Part shown: positions 5,075-5,511 of the stretch, in pieces
How the letters are laid out: each line of letters opens with the position of its first letter
Numbering within the stretch: the stretch's first letter is position 1
Assembly: GCA_028875135.1 (NCBI GenBank)
Contig: JAPPFQ010000748.1
Coordinates: 1-5,511, forward strand
Source of the DNA: Acidobacteriota bacterium
GTDB taxonomy: Bacteria; Acidobacteriota; Terriglobia; Versatilivoradales; Versatilivoraceae
Direction: 5' to 3'
DNA length: 5,511 nucleotides
Translations under genes and position numbers: made by a program
Notes under the pieces: model-generated
What the model saw: the letters and a program-made list of their open reading frames with translations, nothing else
The model's database searches: none
Told to the model about the DNA's origin: nothing

Positions 5075-5511
5075 GTGGCCGAAATCGTGACGCGATCACT
5101 CTTCAAAAAGTTGGCAGATATGGCCACTGGAGGCCTGGAAATTCAGCCTTCGCAATTTGTGGAAATCCGGGGCGACACCTCCATGCAGGCGTGTATCGAT
5201 GCGGTGTCTCTTGCCGTGGAAAGGGTCGGAGCCGTGCCGTGCCTCAACGTAACTTCAATTGCCCACGAGGCTGATCGGATCCGGACCTTGTCACGTGACT
5301 GGCTGCGGCAACCGTCTCCGTTTCTGCTTAATCTGGCAAGAACCGTCGATGCCGTCATCGTCATTGAACGGGACTGGAGTTGGTTGGCAGCGCTGTGTCC
5401 TGCCGAGAAGCTCGAGGCTTGGAACCAGGCCGTAGGTCTCCTGGTGGCGCAACAGGAATCCAGGCGGATCCCGTATTGTTTGATCGCAAGCCCGGAGGCA
5501 ATAGGCCAGGA
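5075..5511 (+). CDS. Probable M29-family (thermophilic-type) aminopeptidase, N-terminal part
   Basis: An open plus-strand frame runs off the right edge; from GTG 5075, 145 codons are visible. Features seen are a helical start L-F-K-K-L-A-D-M-A (9-17), a G-L-E-I-Q-P-S-Q-F-V-E-I strand region (20-31), a helix leading to V-E-R-V-G-A-V-P (48-55), L-A-R-T-V-D-A-V-I-V-I (87-97), C-P-A-E-K-L-E-A-W at 108-116 and R-R-I-P-Y at 130-134. This order resembles the N-terminal Rossmann-like domain of M29 metallo-aminopeptidases (AmpS/AmpT, leucyl aminopeptidase type), recalled from memory. The metal ligands of that family lie in the C-terminal domain, outside the window, so catalytic competence cannot be judged. 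The start is uncertain: no ATG is in frame before codon 16, the frame is open back to 4841, and only a weak AAGG (5061-5064) precedes GTG 5075. The gene is confident; the family is moderate. Confidence 0.6.
   Translation, partial: MAEIVTRSLFKKLADMATGGLEIQPSQFVEIRGDTSMQACIDAVSLAVERVGAVPCLNVTSIAHEADRIRTLSRDWLRQPSPFLLNLARTVDAVIVIERDWSWLAALCPAEKLEAWNQAVGLLVAQQESRRIPYCLIASPEAIGQ

Noticed and set aside
5290..5299. Perfect 10-bp palindrome GTCACGTGAC
   Set aside because: It lies inside the aminopeptidase-like coding frame and reads as ordinary codons; no sign of function.

Overview
This is a high-GC (about 60% by eye) bacterial chromosomal window holding central-carbon metabolism genes, with no mobile element, CRISPR array or RNA gene that I can support. 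The tightly packed GC-rich coding, the Tat-exported small dimeric alpha/beta-barrel protein, and the eukaryote-like class I aldolase and ATP-dependent PEP carboxykinase suggest an environmental heterotroph. An Acidobacteriota-like lineage is my best guess, from general resemblance only.

Layout. (1) The left edge carries the 5' end of a minus-strand gene (start codon at 272) for a Tat-exported ABM-like protein. (2) Positions 273-616 are a divergent intergenic region, with a good sigma70-type promoter just before the next gene. (3) 617-1858 (+) encodes a concentrative nucleoside transporter (CNT/NupC family). (4) 1859-2013 is a leader with a plausible promoter and a small hairpin. (5) 2014-3051 (+) encodes class I fructose-bisphosphate aldolase. 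(6) 3052-3192 is a spacer dominated by a long imperfect hairpin whose first base is the last base of the aldolase stop codon. (7) 3193-4776 (+) encodes ATP-dependent PEP carboxykinase (pckA). (8) 4777-5074 is lower in GC and has no convincing gene. It holds a 9-nt-periodic CACAAA repeat folded into a terminator-like inverted repeat. (9) From about 5075 to the right edge runs the 5' part of a plus-strand gene resembling the N-terminal domain of M29 (thermophilic-type) aminopeptidases.

How the genes fit together (inference). PckA makes PEP from oxaloacetate. The aldolase can condense triose phosphates in the gluconeogenic direction. The CNT transporter imports nucleosides, whose ribose can enter the pentose-phosphate and triose pools. 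The aminopeptidase-like gene would release amino acids that feed oxaloacetate. The three complete genes are co-oriented, but gaps of 155 and 141 nt, with promoter-like and hairpin structures in them, suggest separate or internally regulated transcription units.

I found no clearly novel system. The most interesting items are the 3051-3119 hairpin, the CACAAA periodic element, the Gln-Thr to Met-Val change in the CNT substrate motif, and the adjacency of two eukaryote-type gluconeogenic enzymes.
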